Shown: in pieces, positions 7,226-16,012 of the stretch
How the letters are laid out: every line of letters begins with the position of its first letter
Numbering within the stretch: the stretch's first letter is position 1
From: Planctomycetaceae bacterium
GTDB taxonomy: Bacteria; Planctomycetota; Planctomycetia; Planctomycetales; Planctomycetaceae
Direction of reading: 5' to 3'
Assembly (NCBI GenBank): GCA_900299185.1
Contig: OMIV01000172.1
Location: 1-41,869, forward strand
DNA length: 41,869 bases
Notes under the pieces: generated by a model
Databases searched by the model: none
Seen by the model: only the letters and a program-made list of their open reading frames with translations
What the model was told of the DNA's origin: nothing
Program-made: the position numbers and the translations under genes

Positions 7226-8809
7226 ATGCGCAACGTCGTTCTCTTCACGGTCTCACTGGTCTTGTCGCTCGCGATCGCTTCGTCTCTGAACGCTGCCGAG
7301 TCGCGGCCCAACATCATCTTCCTGCTCAGCGACGACCAGACCATCGGCGCGATGGGTTGCTCGGGAAACAAGGATGTCATCACGCCGAACCTCGACAAGC
7401 TCGCGAGCGAGGGCATGCGATTTCGCAATCACTACGACACCACGTCGATCTGCATGGCCAGCCGCTCGAGCATCATGACCGGGCTGTATGAGTATCGGCA
7501 CGGCTGCAACTTCAGTCACGGCGATCTCGAACGGCGGCTCTTCGACCAGACCTATCCAGTCAAGCTGCGGCAGGCGGGTTACCTCACCGGCTTCGCGGGG
7601 AAGATTGGTTACATCATCGAAGGCGAGAAGTTCGAAGCGTTTGAAAAGGAGTTCGACGATTGGGCTGGTGGGCCGGGCCAGACGAACTACGAAACCGCCA
7701 AGAACAAGGGCATCTCGAAGTATGCCGACAAGTACCCGCACTGCTCGCGGGCGTATGGCGCGTGGGGGCAAGATTTCATCAAGTCGGCGAAGGCGAGCGG
7801 CAAGCCGTTTTGCATGAGCATCAGCTTCAAGGCTCCGCACCTGCCGCCCGTTCCCGACCCGATCGACTTGAAGCTCTATGAGTCGAAGAGAACGTTCGCG
7901 CGCCCGGCCAACTATGGCGTTGAGAATGGGAAGCATCTCTCCGTACAAGTTCACACCAGCCGCGCGGCCACGTCCTATCGCGAGTGGGTGACCGACTACG
8001 ACAACACGGTGCGCACCTACTACGCACAAATCACTGGCGTGGACGCGGCGGTCGGGATGATTCGTGAGGAACTCGCACGCCAGGGGCTCGACCGCAATAC
8101 CGTCATCATCTTCACGTCCGACAACGGCTATAACAGCGGCTCGCACGGCTTCGGCGACAAGGTGGTCCCGTACGAAGAAGGCTCGAAAGCGCCGCTCATC
8201 ATCTATGACCCGCGCTTACCCACAGAGCATGCGGGCCAAGTCAGTGATGCCGTTACGGCCAACGTCGACATGACCGCCACGATCTTCGCGCTGTCAGGTG
8301 TGTCGGCGCCGGAAGGGATCGACGGAAAAAGCTTGCTGCCGCTCCTCAATGGGTCGACTAACAGGGTCCGAGAGTGGCTGCCGCTGTTCAACTTCTGGGG
8401 CACCGAGTCAGCTCAGTCGATGGCCGTGGTTTCGTCCGATTGGAAATACATCTTTTGGTATTACGGCATCGGCAGAAAGAAGCGTTCAAAAGGCGGCGAG
8501 ATGACTCCGACCGAAGAACTGTTCCACCTCACCAACGACCGCATCGAGATGGTCAATGTCGCCAGCGATGCCAATTTCTCCGCGCATCTCGGCGCCGCGC
8601 GCACTGCTTACGACACGGAACTCGCTGCGATGAAAGCCAAAGTCATCAAAGGCCACGGCCACGAGCCCTATCCCGTGCTCTTCGACCGCACGTCGTCATG
8701 GGAAACCAAGGAACCGCTGCTAAAGCTGATCACGGCCAAAAGTGCCAACGAGGAAGGCAAAGGCTCGCCGAACGAAGGCAAACCAAAGTCGTCGAAGAAG
8801 CGCAAATGA
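7226..8809 (+). CDS. secreted sulfatase, formylglycine-dependent (527 aa)
   Basis: The protein hydrolyses sulfate esters, probably on polysaccharides, outside the cytoplasm. The start chosen is ATG 7226, with AGGA 8 bases upstream and a clean signal peptide (MRNVVLFTVSLVLSLAIASS, cleaved near NAA). A longer frame from 7160 would put 22 poorly fitting residues ahead of it. The arylsulfatase fold is clear: RPNIIFLLSDDQ with calcium ligands D36/D37, the sulfatase signature C76-M-A-S-R (cysteine to be converted to formylglycine), and FTSDNG with D299/N300. The C-terminus is lysine-rich (KPKSSKKRK). No sulfatase-maturing enzyme is encoded nearby. The substrate cannot be told. It is a single gene, with palindromic repeats upstream. 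Confidence 0.9.
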   Translation: MRNVVLFTVSLVLSLAIASSLNAAESRPNIIFLLSDDQTIGAMGCSGNKDVITPNLDKLASEGMRFRNHYDTTSICMASRSSIMTGLYEYRHGCNFSHGDLERRLFDQTYPVKLRQAGYLTGFAGKIGYIIEGEKFEAFEKEFDDWAGGPGQTNYETAKNKGISKYADKYPHCSRAYGAWGQDFIKSAKASGKPFCMSISFKAPHLPPVPDPIDLKLYESKRTFARPANYGVENGKHLSVQVHTSRAATSYREWVTDYDNTVRTYYAQITGVDAAVGMIREELARQGLDRNTVIIFTSDNGYNSGSHGFGDKVVPYEEGSKAPLIIYDPRLPTEHAGQVSDAVTANVDMTATIFALSGVSAPEGIDGKSLLPLLNGSTNRVREWLPLFNFWGTESAQSMAVVSSDWKYIFWYYGIGRKKRSKGGEMTPTEELFHLTNDRIEMVNVASDANFSAHLGAARTAYDTELAAMKAKVIKGHGHEPYPVLFDRTSSWETKEPLLKLITAKSANEEGKGSPNEGKPKSSKKRK

Positions 8810-8829
8810 AAGATCAGTCAGCGACGAAC

Positions 8830-9535
8830 GCGTTGAGCCGCCGGAGATAAGGCGATCGTTTCCGAGCGATTTGTAAACCAATGACGGCAATGGCGATGAT
8901 GGTCCAGGCTTCAATCGACGTCTGACATCGATCATTGCGGATAGGCTCCGCCGTAGGTTCTTGATCCAACTGATGGTGCGTTCCACCGCCCAACGACTGC
9001 GACCGAGGCGATTTCCGTGCTTTGCGTGTCGTTGCCGAATGTGAGGTTTAATTCTCGGTCAAAGGAGCAGAGTTCGAGTGGCTGCGGAGTCGAAGCCAGC
9101 GCCTCGGCAGACAGCTCAGGGGGATGCGTGGGCGGCCAGCCAGAACGACCAGTCATATTGAAAAACGCCACCATTGCTGGCTGGATTTCGCAGTGGTCAC
9201 TGCGGTTGGTAGGGACGGCGCGAATCACAGCGGCACGCCCAATCGATCAACCAACACGGTGAATTACGTCCCCAGTTTCCAGCGATCCACAGCACTGGGA
9301 TCGGCTTACTGTCCGCCGCCAAACGCACATGAGTTGTGTCCACAATCGCGGTCTCTGATGCCGTTGCTTCTCACAATTGAGCATGATCAACAACAACTGC
9401 TGCAATTGATTCCAACTCCTCCGCATCCCCCGCCTGCATCCGCGTGCGAGCGGATTCGCCGCTTCAACCGAACTCCTGTGGCACATCTCTCCAGCGTCAG
9501 CCCGAAACCAACACGAACCAAATCACCGTAAGTAC
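8830..9535 (-). mobile_element. decayed IS5-type transposase remnant
   Basis: Read on the minus strand and allowing frameshifts, the region gives DDE-transposase pieces in order: TAIVDTTHVR / FGGGQ, then SAVDRWKLG, VLVDRLGVPL, SDHCEIQPAM with FFNMTGRSG, and finally RWAVERTISWIKNLRR and IEAWTIIAIAVIGLQIAR. This order matches IS5-family transposases (GPSPVDRRKLG, VLVDxxGxP, VERTxxWxxxFRR). At least three in-frame stops (after FGGGQ, after KLGT and after GVPL) and two frame changes make it non-functional. No terminal inverted repeats could be defined. It sits between the sulfatase and the RTX gene. Confidence 0.65.
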
Positions 9536-9591
9536 CACTCGATGCCAAATCGACGGTCAGCTCCCATCGGGATCGGCTCCTTTATGTGGAT

Positions 9592-12500
9592 TTAGATGTC
9601 GCTGATCCAACCCGGAAGCGGGACGAGATTGAACGCGTTGTTGATCTCGCCGGTGGTGGCATCACTGAATGTGTCGCCGGCGTCGGCGCTGCCGTTGCCC
9701 GTGCCGCCAGTCAATGTATCTGATCCTACATCGCCTTTAAGGTCATCGTCGTTAGCTCCACCTTGCAGGACATCGCTGCCATCGCCACCGCGTAAGGAAT
9801 CATTGCCCGTGCCACCGTAGAGCGTGTCGTTCTCGGTGCCGCCGACGAGCGAGTCGTTGCCGTTCCATCCAGAGAGACCATCGGCACCGGCTCCGCCATT
9901 GAGCGTGTCATTGCCGTCGCCTCCGTTGAGCGTGTCGTTGCCAGCGTCGCCATTGAGCACATCGTTGCCGTTGCGGCCCTTCAGCACGTCGTCGCCATCG
10001 CCGCCATTGAAGACGTCGTTGCCTGCTCCACCAATCAACGTGTCGTTTCCACCGAGAGCGAAGACCGTCAAGCTCGCGATGGCACTGGCACCATTCACCG
10101 AGTTGTTCCCCGCGCCGAGCGTCAGTTGGATCTCTTCAATGTCGACGATCGAATCGGTCCCCATGCCGGTCATTTGAGTGGCCGTGATGGTGAAGTTTGA
10201 GTTCGACGATTCGACGATGCGATCCGTTCCTGCGCCGCCATCCAAGAGGTCGTTACCAAGGCCGCCGATCAGGATGTCGCCAGAGCCGCCGAGTCCCCTT
10301 AATCGGTCGTCTCCTGCGCCACCATCGAGAGTGTCGCGGCCCGCTCCACCAAAGAGATTGTCGTTGCCTCCGTTGCCCACCAACGAATCATCGCCTCCTT
10401 CGCCATTCAAGAAGTTCGCGATGTTGTTGCCGATCAATGTGTCGTTTCCATTACCTCCATAGAGCAGGGCATAGCCGGTATAGGACGACGCATTGATGGT
10501 GTTTGCGCTCGCTCCGCCGATCAAAGTGGCTTCAACCAAGCCAATGAGCGTGTCGTTTCCAAGTCCCGTCAGCAGCGTGTCGGTCAGTACGAAATTCGCA
10601 TCACCCGACTCGAACAAGACGTCTTGTCCGCCACCATCGAGCAGATCATCGCCGGCGCCTCCGGTGAGTGTGTCTCGACTTGAACCTTGGCCGCGAATGA
10701 CATCGTTGCCATCGTCACCCTGTAAAGAATCAACTCCCGCTCCGCCGAGCAGAGTGTCGTTGCCGGCGCCGCCAACATGGGTGTCGTTGCCACCTTCACC
10801 GGTAATGAGATCTGCTCCTGATCCGCCCGTCAGGACGTCGTCGTCATTGCCGCCTCGCAGCTTGGTCGGCAGCGAGAGCGCCGAGACATTGATGTTGTCC
10901 GCGCCGTTGTCGCCTCGCAGTTCCAGCGAGGTAGTGAAGAGTGAATCAATGCTCGCCGCAGTGATCGAATCGTTGCCATCACCGCCAGCCACGGTCAGTC
11001 CGCTTGCGGGATTGGTGAAGTCGATCGTCTCCGCATTCGCACCGGCCGTGAGGCGACTTGATCCATTCGCTGCCACCGCATCATCAGCGAGAGTTACGGT
11101 CTCACTTGTTGATCGCAGATTGAAAGTTCGCTGACCGACGGTCAGGTCGTCATGTAATTGTTCTTGCTGAGCGAAGCTCAGCACCGAAGACGAAACGCCG
11201 ATCGTGAAAGTGATGGAACCGGTAGGAGCGGCCAACAGGGCGTAGGTCACGGAGTCAAAGCTCATGCCCGTCAGGTTCAACGTGTCTCCGCCGCCACTGT
11301 TGCTGCCGCCATTCACCGTGAAGCCACTGCCGATGATGGGATTGCCATTTGAAAAGTCGATCGTGACTTCATCGTCGCCGCTGCTGCCCGAAATGCTGAC
11401 GACTCCAGTGGGGTCAACGGGGCTCGATGCCACCGTGTTGCCAGTTCCGTTATCGATGACGTCGATGTTGCTGCCGTTCAACGTGACGGTGATGTCTGAG
11501 GGGCCGGGCGCGGTGTAGCTCAATGACTGCACTTCAACAGAGCCGATGTCACGGCGAGCGTTGCCATCTCCATTGCCATCCTTGGGGCGACCGAAGGTTC
11601 GTTGATCGTCGCTCGTGTTGTTGAATGGATTGCCGGCATCAATGACCGGACTGCCAGAACGAGGCCGATGAGTTTGAGTCGGTCCTCCATTGTTGGCGAG
11701 CGGATCAAGTAGGGGGTCTAAGCCTGCTAAGTCGGTTTGATCTGCGTTGGGGAAGGACACTCCAAATAAGTTGTAGCCAGTCGAAAGCAACGAACCGTTG
11801 ATGTCCGAAGGACTGCTGTTCGACGTGTTCTTGGCGATGATCGAACCGGTCATCGTTGCGGTAGCTTCGTTGCGGAGACCAGCGCCACCGAAGCCTGATT
11901 GATTGAAGACAATCGTGCTGTCGACGATGGAGCATGTATCTCCTGTCGAGACATTATGGATGCCGCCGCCCTCTGAGATCGCGAGGTTGCCGCTGACCGT
12001 GCAGTTCACCAAAGACAACTGCCCGCTGCCAAAGCCGTTGCTCTCAATGGCGCCGCCGTTGGTGGCTTGGTTGTCTGAAAACGTGGAGCGTCGAATCGTT
12101 GTCGTATGGCCGTTGTAGAGGCCGCCTCCATTGCGATTCGTCCCGACTCGGCCTCCTTTAACCGTCGACTCGATCAACGTCAGCGTTGCGGCACTGCCGT
12201 TGTTCATGATGTTGCCACCGGACGAATTCGATGTGTTGCCATCGAATGTTGTTCGAGTCACCGTCGCGGTACCGGCATTGAAAAGACCGCCGCCACCCTC
12301 TTGCCCAGTCGAATTGTTGGTCAGCACGATTGAGTCGATGAGGGTCAGCGAACCTCCATCGAGATTCGCGATCGCTCCGCCGCCGCTGGAGGTTGAGTTG
12401 TTGCGAACGTCGACATGATCGAGCGTCAGAGTGCCTGAGTTTCGAATGGCTCCTCCGGCATCGAACAAACCGGTTGAGGCATCTGTCATCCGCAGTTGGC

Positions 12501-12957
12501 TGATTGTGACAGTCACTCCCACTGGAACATCGAAGAAGCGGTTGAGGTCATCGAAGTCGAGGATCGTTGAGCTTGCTCCTGCTCCCGTGATGGTCACGTT
12601 TTCTGTGATATCAAGATCTCCCGACGCTGCTCCGGTGTCACTAACGTCGGTGAGCAACATCTGAAAGAGGCCCGCCGGCAATTGAATGACGTCAGCACCG
12701 GACGTGGCGTTGGCCTCTTGAACGGCGGCTCGAAGGGAAGTGACTCCGCCGGCCGTGAGCGCTGATCCATCGCCGGGGTTGGCATCTACTGCGTCGACGT
12801 CTGAGTTCACAACGAACGTCGTCAGTAGCTCGCGTCGCTCCAATGCTTGAATGACCGTTGGTCGACGCACTGCGGTTCGTCGCTCGGCTCGCAAGGTCTG
12901 TCGACTTGTCGAGAAGTAGCGGCAAACAAACAACGGCAGCCAAGCGAGTGATTGCAT
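9592..12957 (-). CDS. giant surface protein: LEPR-XLL-like N-terminus, beta-helix, choice-of-anchor Q, RTX repeats (1121 aa)
   Basis: Residues ~28-47 contain RRPTVIQALERRELLTTF, a variant of the planctomycete LEPR-XLL N-terminal motif found on large exported proteins. Residues ~48-410 form a right-handed parallel beta-helix of the polymorphic outer-membrane/CSLREA type (SLRAAVQEAN, then repeated GGAIxN and GGGLxN turns). Residues ~422-475 resemble a choice-of-anchor Q region (NNGGPTQTHRPRSGSPVIDAG to RRDIGSVEVQ). Residues ~690-1090 are dense RTX nonapeptides (GGxGxDxLxG), which bind calcium and usually mark type I secretion. The C-terminus is GWISDI. The likely role is adhesion, S-layer-like cover or interaction with polymers. 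The antisense strand stays open for long stretches because of the repeats, without meaning. No type I secretion genes are adjacent. Confidence 0.85.
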   Translation of the reverse strand: MQSLAWLPLFVCRYFSTSRQTLRAERRTAVRRPTVIQALERRELLTTFVVNSDVDAVDANPGDGSALTAGGVTSLRAAVQEANATSGADVIQLPAGLFQMLLTDVSDTGAASGDLDITENVTITGAGASSTILDFDDLNRFFDVPVGVTVTISQLRMTDASTGLFDAGGAIRNSGTLTLDHVDVRNNSTSSGGGAIANLDGGSLTLIDSIVLTNNSTGQEGGGGLFNAGTATVTRTTFDGNTSNSSGGNIMNNGSAATLTLIESTVKGGRVGTNRNGGGLYNGHTTTIRRSTFSDNQATNGGAIESNGFGSGQLSLVNCTVSGNLAISEGGGIHNVSTGDTCSIVDSTIVFNQSGFGGAGLRNEATATMTGSIIAKNTSNSSPSDINGSLLSTGYNLFGVSFPNADQTDLAGLDPLLDPLANNGGPTQTHRPRSGSPVIDAGNPFNNTSDDQRTFGRPKDGNGDGNARRDIGSVEVQSLSYTAPGPSDITVTLNGSNIDVIDNGTGNTVASSPVDPTGVVSISGSSGDDEVTIDFSNGNPIIGSGFTVNGGSNSGGGDTLNLTGMSFDSVTYALLAAPTGSITFTIGVSSSVLSFAQQEQLHDDLTVGQRTFNLRSTSETVTLADDAVAANGSSRLTAGANAETIDFTNPASGLTVAGGDGNDSITAASIDSLFTTSLELRGDNGADNINVSALSLPTKLRGGNDDDVLTGGSGADLITGEGGNDTHVGGAGNDTLLGGAGVDSLQGDDGNDVIRGQGSSRDTLTGGAGDDLLDGGGQDVLFESGDANFVLTDTLLTGLGNDTLIGLVEATLIGGASANTINASSYTGYALLYGGNGNDTLIGNNIANFLNGEGGDDSLVGNGGNDNLFGGAGRDTLDGGAGDDRLRGLGGSGDILIGGLGNDLLDGGAGTDRIVESSNSNFTITATQMTGMGTDSIVDIEEIQLTLGAGNNSVNGASAIASLTVFALGGNDTLIGGAGNDVFNGGDGDDVLKGRNGNDVLNGDAGNDTLNGGDGNDTLNGGAGADGLSGWNGNDSLVGGTENDTLYGGTGNDSLRGGDGSDVLQGGANDDDLKGDVGSDTLTGGTGNGSADAGDTFSDATTGEINNAFNLVPLPGWISDI

Positions 12958-13731
12958 GAGACGGCCCCAGGTGGGATGGCAACGCAGTGGAGAATGAACG
13001 GCAGATATGGGTCAGCATTCAAGTGCGGCAACTCGTTGGAGTTCCGTGCGACGTGCAACCTGATTGGTTGCAGGGATTCTTTCGAATCGGTCGCAACGCC
13101 TCTCGCGAGGCTACTTGATACCGGCTCCCCTCGCCCCTCGTGAGAGGGGCTGGCGGTGAGGGGGGCCGGCAAATCATGGAATGACGACACCATCAACTCC
13201 GCAGTTTGCGTAACCAATCAGTCGAGCGAGGATGAATCCATTCGGCGGACAGGCAGCTCGGCGAATTCCTCGTGAGCCGACAAATCGTGGCCTACTGACG
13301 CCAGCCTCACGCCGAAAGTTCCGGGATGAAGCGTGTTCGCCAGACGTCGCTCATAGAGCCAACCGCTCAAACCAAGAGCGGAGACGGCGGTCTGAGTTTC
13401 CGAAAATTGGTCGAGTTCGTGTCACACCAATTACGGCGAGCTCTTTCGACCTCTCCGATTTTTGCGACGGATCTCGTTGTGCTGATCGTGAATCGGGAGT
13501 TCTTGGTTGTCAGTCGAGGCTCTTAAGTCCGCTTTGACAATTAGGTAGCCACTTATACAATCCGCCCGCGATTTTTTTGCCGTGTGTAACTGCGCATCGT
13601 GATTGGAAGACTCCTGACTCCCTCAAACTGACTGCTGCTAATTCTCGAGTAGCAGTCCCCACCGTTCCCGGAAGTGGCAGACTTGCAACTTCACTAGCTG
13701 CCTCTCGGGCCAATTAAGAGGAGATTGCGTG
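12958..13731. other. intergenic region between divergent genes
   Basis: This separates the minus-strand RTX gene from the plus-strand DUF1549 gene, so it should hold both promoters. Frames at 13232-13537 look like chance translations. A palindromic repeat is at 13121-13170. A GCCTC-TCGC-GAGGC hairpin lies at 13098-13111. Confidence 0.5.
13121..13170. repeat. C-rich/G-rich inverted repeat
   Basis: The segment runs CCGGCTCCCCTCGCCCCTC, GTGA, then GAGGGGC and GTGAGGGGGGCCGG. It folds into a long imperfect hairpin with a GTGA loop. It looks like a dispersed intergenic palindrome. It lies upstream of the RTX gene in that gene's orientation and could also affect its leader. Confidence 0.55.
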
Positions 13732-15900
13732 ATGGTGATGTGGCGAAGAGCAGCATGGGCTGCTTGCGTTGTCGCACTGGCTCTGTGCGGATTGGCCAAC
13801 GCTGCGGATGAGCCGGGCAAAGCGCTTAGCAAAGTGCTTGCTGACGAAAACAAGTCGCTCGGAATTAAGCACGAAGCGATGCCCACGGTTGATGACATGG
13901 CCTATCTGCGCCGTGTGTCAGTTGACCTCATCGGCAGAATTCCGAGTCATGACGAAGTCGACGAATTCATGGCTTGGCCAGCGAAGGAACGTCGCGAACG
14001 AATCGTGGCGAAGTTGATGGACCATCCTCGGTTCGTCGATCGCTGGACGACGTTCTTCTCTGACATGCTGCGACTGCGGTCCAACGAATCAGGTGGAGCT
14101 GCAGCGATTGCTTACGTGCATCGTTCCTTGCGAGAAAGCGTGCCTTACGACGACATGGTTCGTCGCTTTATCTCGGCCAACGGCAAGGCTGGTGCGATCC
14201 CTGAAGTGGCGTTCGTTCTCGGCGACAATGCCGATCCGATGGCCTTGGCGAGTGTCACGGCTCAGACGTTTATGGGTCTGCAAATCGGCTGTGCTCAGTG
14301 TCACGACCATCCTTTCGATAAATGGACTCGTGAAGACTTCTATGGCTTCGCGTCGTACTTCGGCAAAGTTCGTCGCTACGAAAACGACTTCACGAAGACC
14401 GTCTACACTCGCGAAGTTGATGAGACGAGTGTCTTGTGGCCGCCAGAGGGCAAGGCCGATGCCAAAGACCGGAAGCCGATGAAGCCAAAGTTCCTTGTTG
14501 AACTGCTCGACTCGAAGAATGCTCCCGATTTCATCGCGCGGTTAGAAGCTCGCCGCAAGGCCGAGCAAGAAGCACTCGCCGCAGAGAAAGCGAAGAAGGC
14601 ACAAGCCGCCGCAGTTGATGACTTGCTAGCTGATGCCAGTGACAAGGCTCTTGATCGAGCTAAGAACAAGAAGCAATTGGACGCTGTTACTGCAGAAGCC
14701 ACGAAGGATCGCCGCAAGATCGACTTGATGAGCGACCTCTACAATCAGAGCGCTCTTCGCCAAGAGTTGGCTTCGCTCGTTGTGAATCCTCGTAACAAGT
14801 ACTTCTCGTCGGTGCTGGTGAATCGTGTGTGGGCCGAGCTGGTTGGCAAAGGCATTGTTGATCCTGTCGACAACTTCGCTGACGACAACAAGCCCAGCCA
14901 TCCCAAGACACTCGATTTCTTGGCACAGGAATTCGTTGCCAACGGATTCCAACTAAAGCCACTCGTTCGCATGATCGTGACGAGCGAGCCTTATCAACGC
15001 AGCCAAGCCGTTGGTGTAGAACCGACCAAGCAAGCTGAACTCGAAGCGGCTTTTGTTGCGAGCCCTGCTCGCCGCATGCTTGGTGAGGTGCTTTACGACA
15101 GCATCGTCGTGGCCGGTCACCTGCAGGACTTCAAGTACCCCGCTGGGGCGAACAAGAAGACCGTTCGGGAACGCATTCGAGTGCCGGTGAATGTTGCCAA
15201 TGAAGACTCTGGCAAGCAGCCGACGAACCTTGTCGCTGGCAAGACTGGTGCGGCGATGGGCAATCAAATGGCGATGGCCGGCGGCGACATGAAGAAGAAG
15301 GGCTACAACCTCGAAAAGGGGATCGAGCTCAACTTCGACGATGTTCTGAAGAAGGCTGCTGATGAAGCGAAGAGTGACGTCAATATCGAAGTCATGCAGG
15401 TGAAGTCTCCGGAAGAGATCGAAGCCGAACGCATGGCGATGGAGATGAAGAGCAACCGTCGCACGAAGTACATCGACAAGATCATTGAGAAGATCATCGA
15501 CGACAATCCGCAGTTTGGATCGTCGTTCCGAATGGCTTCACCGGCTGATCCCGAGCACTTCATTCGCATCTTCGGCCAGACTGACCGTCAGACACTGGGC
15601 GAGTATCGCGATCACGCTCCCAACATGCGACAAGCTCTGATGATGCTGAATGGTCGTCTGACTCATGAAGCATCGCGAGTCGGTCCACTGGAGCCGATCT
15701 ATGCGAAGCTGACTGGGCCCGGTTCGAACCTCGATAACGCTGTGAAGTTGGCTTACCGAGAGATCCTCACTCGCGAGCCCTCTGCCGACGAACTCAATGT
15801 CGCAAAAGGCATCGTTAAGGACGGGCCGAACCTTCTGGAAGGCATGGCCGACTTGCGTTGGGTGTTGTTGAACTCGAATGAGTTCCGATACCTCCCATAA
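13732..15900 (+). CDS. DUF1549/DUF1553 (planctomycete cytochrome-associated) secreted protein (722 aa)
   Basis: The start chosen is ATG 13732, with GAGGAG about 8-9 bases upstream; the GTG three bases earlier is possible. Residues 1-24 are a signal peptide (AAWAACVVALALCGLANAA). Residues ~50-250 are DUF1549 (YLRRVSVDLIGRIPS, HPRFVDRWTTFFSDMLRL), including a CAQCH motif at residues 187-191 followed by DHPFDKWTREDFYGFA, a possible heme or metal site. Residues ~280-330 are an alanine/lysine-rich coiled coil. Residues ~340-720 are DUF1553 (NPRNKYFSSVLVNRVWAELVG, HPKTLDFLAQEFV, MLNGRLTHEASRVGPL). These proteins are expanded in planctomycetes and nearly always precede a DUF1501 gene, as here, 112 bases downstream. 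The biochemical role is unknown. An exported redox or polysaccharide-related role is often proposed. Confidence 0.9.
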   Translation: MVMWRRAAWAACVVALALCGLANAADEPGKALSKVLADENKSLGIKHEAMPTVDDMAYLRRVSVDLIGRIPSHDEVDEFMAWPAKERRERIVAKLMDHPRFVDRWTTFFSDMLRLRSNESGGAAAIAYVHRSLRESVPYDDMVRRFISANGKAGAIPEVAFVLGDNADPMALASVTAQTFMGLQIGCAQCHDHPFDKWTREDFYGFASYFGKVRRYENDFTKTVYTREVDETSVLWPPEGKADAKDRKPMKPKFLVELLDSKNAPDFIARLEARRKAEQEALAAEKAKKAQAAAVDDLLADASDKALDRAKNKKQLDAVTAEATKDRRKIDLMSDLYNQSALRQELASLVVNPRNKYFSSVLVNRVWAELVGKGIVDPVDNFADDNKPSHPKTLDFLAQEFVANGFQLKPLVRMIVTSEPYQRSQAVGVEPTKQAELEAAFVASPARRMLGEVLYDSIVVAGHLQDFKYPAGANKKTVRERIRVPVNVANEDSGKQPTNLVAGKTGAAMGNQMAMAGGDMKKKGYNLEKGIELNFDDVLKKAADEAKSDVNIEVMQVKSPEEIEAERMAMEMKSNRRTKYIDKIIEKIIDDNPQFGSSFRMASPADPEHFIRIFGQTDRQTLGEYRDHAPNMRQALMMLNGRLTHEASRVGPLEPIYAKLTGPGSNLDNAVKLAYREILTREPSADELNVAKGIVKDGPNLLEGMADLRWVLLNSNEFRYLP

Positions 15901-15909
15901 GTTTGATTT

Positions 15910-15937
15910 GCGAAGCGGGCCAACCGGTCCGCTTCGC
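15910..15937 (+). terminator. 12-bp hairpin between DUF1549/1553 and DUF1501 genes
   Basis: GCGAAGCGGGCC (15910-15921) pairs with GGTCCGCTTCGC (15926-15937) around the loop AACC, with one G-U pair. It begins 10 bases after the stop codon. No U-tract follows, so it is more likely an attenuator or mRNA-processing/stability element within the operon than a full stop. Confidence 0.45.
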
Positions 15938-16012
15938 TTCTTGGCTGCTTATCGACTGTTGCTAAAACAAGTGACGCTGATTCAAAACCAACCTTGAAAA
16001 GGAACCCCAGCT

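Noticed and set aside
7253-8146. 297-aa minus-strand frame opposite the sulfatase
   Set aside because: An antisense shadow of a GC-rich gene, with no family motifs. The sulfatase on the plus strand has all catalytic motifs.
9690-10890. Regularly spaced repeats that could suggest a CRISPR array
   Set aside because: The period is 27 bases of protein-coding RTX nonapeptides, variable in sequence and in frame, not identical repeats with spacers.
9596-11518. Several serine/proline-rich plus-strand frames opposite the RTX gene
   Set aside because: They mirror the repeated GGxGxDxL codons on the other strand and have no independent features.
13232-13537. 101-aa plus-strand frame between the RTX and DUF1549 genes
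   Set aside because: No family, no ribosome-binding site, and overlapping frames are equally open.
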